Positions 62,946 to 64,000 of a stretch of 64,000 nt of DNA are shown here, piece by piece. The position numbers and the translations under genes were made by a program. Position 1 is the first letter of the stretch. Each line of letters begins with the position of its first letter. Under the pieces are notes generated by a model. It was given only the letters and a program-made list of their open reading frames with translations, made no database searches and had not been told where the DNA came from. Source of the DNA: Arthrobacter sp. (GTDB taxonomy: Bacteria; Actinomycetota; Actinomycetes; Actinomycetales; Micrococcaceae); NCBI GenBank assembly GCA_026393275.1, contig JAPLAM010000037.1, forward strand, positions 1 to 64,000. The letters are read 5' to 3'.

Positions 62946-64000
62946 CTAGGCGTCCGAGCGCAACGCCCGGCGCTCCATTTCGAGCATCATCAGTTCCCGC
63001 TGGACCTGCTGGATTAGTTCCTGCTCGGAACCGGGATCGAGCCGCTGCAGCTGGCCCATCTTGTCCGCCTTCACCCGCGTGATCTGAAGTTCAAAGAGCG
63101 CCTTGAGAATCCCCTTGCCGTACTTCTGGACCCCCTCGGCAGTACTGGCCGGCAATGGCACCACCGACAGCTCGGAGACCAACGGCCGGAGTGGTTCGGG
63201 TATTTCCTCCATGACCTGGCCCACCCAGCGCGCAGGCTCCCCCAGCAGGCCAGGACCCGAGGCGCGCATGGCATCGTGGACGGCCTGAAAAGCGGGCGTG
63301 ACGAACCGTGCCCCCGAGAAGCGCTCCCAAATGCCACCGGCCAGGAGGGCCGGCTCCTGCAGCGCCACTTCGAGCGCCTGCCGCTCCATTGATGCCACCG
63401 GATCACGGGGGTCCGGACGCTGGTAGGACGGGACAGCACCCGATGCCGGCCCGGCGGCCACCCCGGGTCCCCCGGGGTGGGCAGCGTCGCCAGCAGCTGG
63501 CCGCCCGCCGGGCCGCGACGGCGCGGAAGCCGTTGGCCCACCCGTACTGCCTCGCTTCATGGCGGCTCCGACCGCGCGGCTGACTTCCTCGACCGGCATT
63601 CCCAGCCAGCCGGCCAGTTCCCGGGCGTAGCCGGGCCGGATGCCGGCGTCGCGGATCTGTGCGACCACGGGCGCGGACTCGCGCAGGGCTGCGATCCGGC
63701 CCTCCACGGTGTCCAGGTTGTGCCGCCGAAGGGTGGCCCGGATCGCGAACTCGAAGAGCGGCCGGCGCGTGCCGATCAGGTCCCGGACGGCGGAGTCGCC
63801 CTTGGCCTGGCGCAGCTCGCAGGGGTCGGCGCCGCCGGGTTCAACGGCGACATAGGTCTGGGCCACGAAGCGCTGGTCCTCTTCGAAGGCGCGCAGCGCC
63901 GCTTTCTGGCCTGCGGCGTCGCCGTCGAAGGTGAAGATCACTTCTCCCCCACTGCCGTCGTCGGAGAGCAGCCGGCGGGCGACCTTGATGTGCTCGGTGC
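62946..64000 (-). CDS. dnaG: DNA primase, C-terminal part (5' end beyond window)
   Basis: About 351 residues visible, ending at 62946. The Toprim metal site IFTFDGDAAGQKAALRAFEE and VAVEPGGADPCELRQAKGD lie near the right edge. They are followed by a linker rich in Gly/Pro/Ala (about residues 130-180 of the visible part) and a C-terminal helicase-binding domain (SMERQALEVALQEPALLAGG to ELMMLEMERRALRSDA). Makes RNA primers for replication with DnaB. The zinc-binding N terminus is outside the window. Confidence 0.95.
   Translation of the reverse strand, partial: TEHIKVARRLLSDDGSGGEVIFTFDGDAAGQKAALRAFEEDQRFVAQTYVAVEPGGADPCELRQAKGDSAVRDLIGTRRPLFEFAIRATLRRHNLDTVEGRIAALRESAPVVAQIRDAGIRPGYARELAGWLGMPVEEVSRAVGAAMKRGSTGGPTASAPSRPGGRPAAGDAAHPGGPGVAAGPASGAVPSYQRPDPRDPVASMERQALEVALQEPALLAGGIWERFSGARFVTPAFQAVHDAMRASGPGLLGEPARWVGQVMEEIPEPLRPLVSELSVVPLPASTAEGVQKYGKGILKALFELQITRVKADKMGQLQRLDPGSEQELIQQVQRELMMLEMERRALRSDA

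Overview
The window looks like a high-GC actinobacterial chromosome of the Micrococcaceae, most like Arthrobacter or Pseudarthrobacter. The basis is the protein types (short NusA, alanine-tailed ribosomal protein S2, DUF4081-GNAT, SatD, Holin_X/DUF3618), the frequent GTG starts and ATGA/TGATG gene overlaps, and the conserved translation/isoprenoid gene block. It is core chromosome with catabolic gene clusters set into it; I see no prophage, insertion sequence or CRISPR array.

Layout. 1-2442: translation block infB (start only), ylxR, nusA, rimP, all minus. 2531-7917: DUF4439 protein, VIT-family transporter, aminoglycoside-phosphotransferase-like kinase, PLP decarboxylase, TSUP permease. 7940-16468: proS with a structured leader, a GNAT, ispG, a YciI protein, a SatD/SatE-like pair, the site-2 protease and dxr. 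16556-18037: lipase-maturation-factor-like membrane protein. 18135-26975: acyl-CoA operon (CitE-like lyase, MaoC hydratase, CoA transferase, acyl-CoA dehydrogenase, biotin-dependent carboxylase) with a divergent TetR gene. 27201-31445: branched-chain 2-oxoacid dehydrogenase operon with a divergent Lrp regulator. These two blocks have the gene content of the M. tuberculosis Rv2495c-Rv2506 leucine/itaconate locus. 31619-32681: two small membrane proteins, the first behind a candidate structured RNA leader. 32801-38836: two DUF485/sodium:solute-symporter pairs around a LytS/LytTR two-component system. 38859-43850: DivIVA-like protein, cdsA, frr, pyrH, tsf, rpsB. 44429-50476: M23 peptidase, acyl-CoA dehydrogenase under a 22-bp palindrome, a CAT-anticodon tRNA, GT4 glycosyltransferase, EamA-type transporter, CDP-alcohol phosphatidyltransferase, holin-like protein. 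50797-61701: a complete alkylphenol-oxidation cluster. 62083-64000: a hypothetical gene, two identical tRNA-Asn genes and the 3' part of dnaG.

The most interesting system is at 50797-61701. Reading the minus strand, P450, PEP-synthase-like ATP half, PEP-synthase-like phosphohistidine half, short-chain dehydrogenase, [2Fe-2S] ferredoxin, ferredoxin reductase, HD phosphohydrolase and aldehyde dehydrogenase match creJ-I-H-G-F-E-D-C, the p-cresol pathway of Corynebacterium glutamicum. In that pathway the phenol is phosphorylated, its methyl group is oxidised by the P450, the phosphate is removed, and the alcohol is oxidised to the acid. An IclR regulator and a second, paralogous HD phosphohydrolase lie upstream.

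The main non-coding observations are a 79-bp intergenic repeat family (one copy beside creC, two beside the far end of the same cluster), a multi-helix leader before proS, and a three-helix leader whose closing stem holds the Shine-Dalgarno of a DUF4383 gene.
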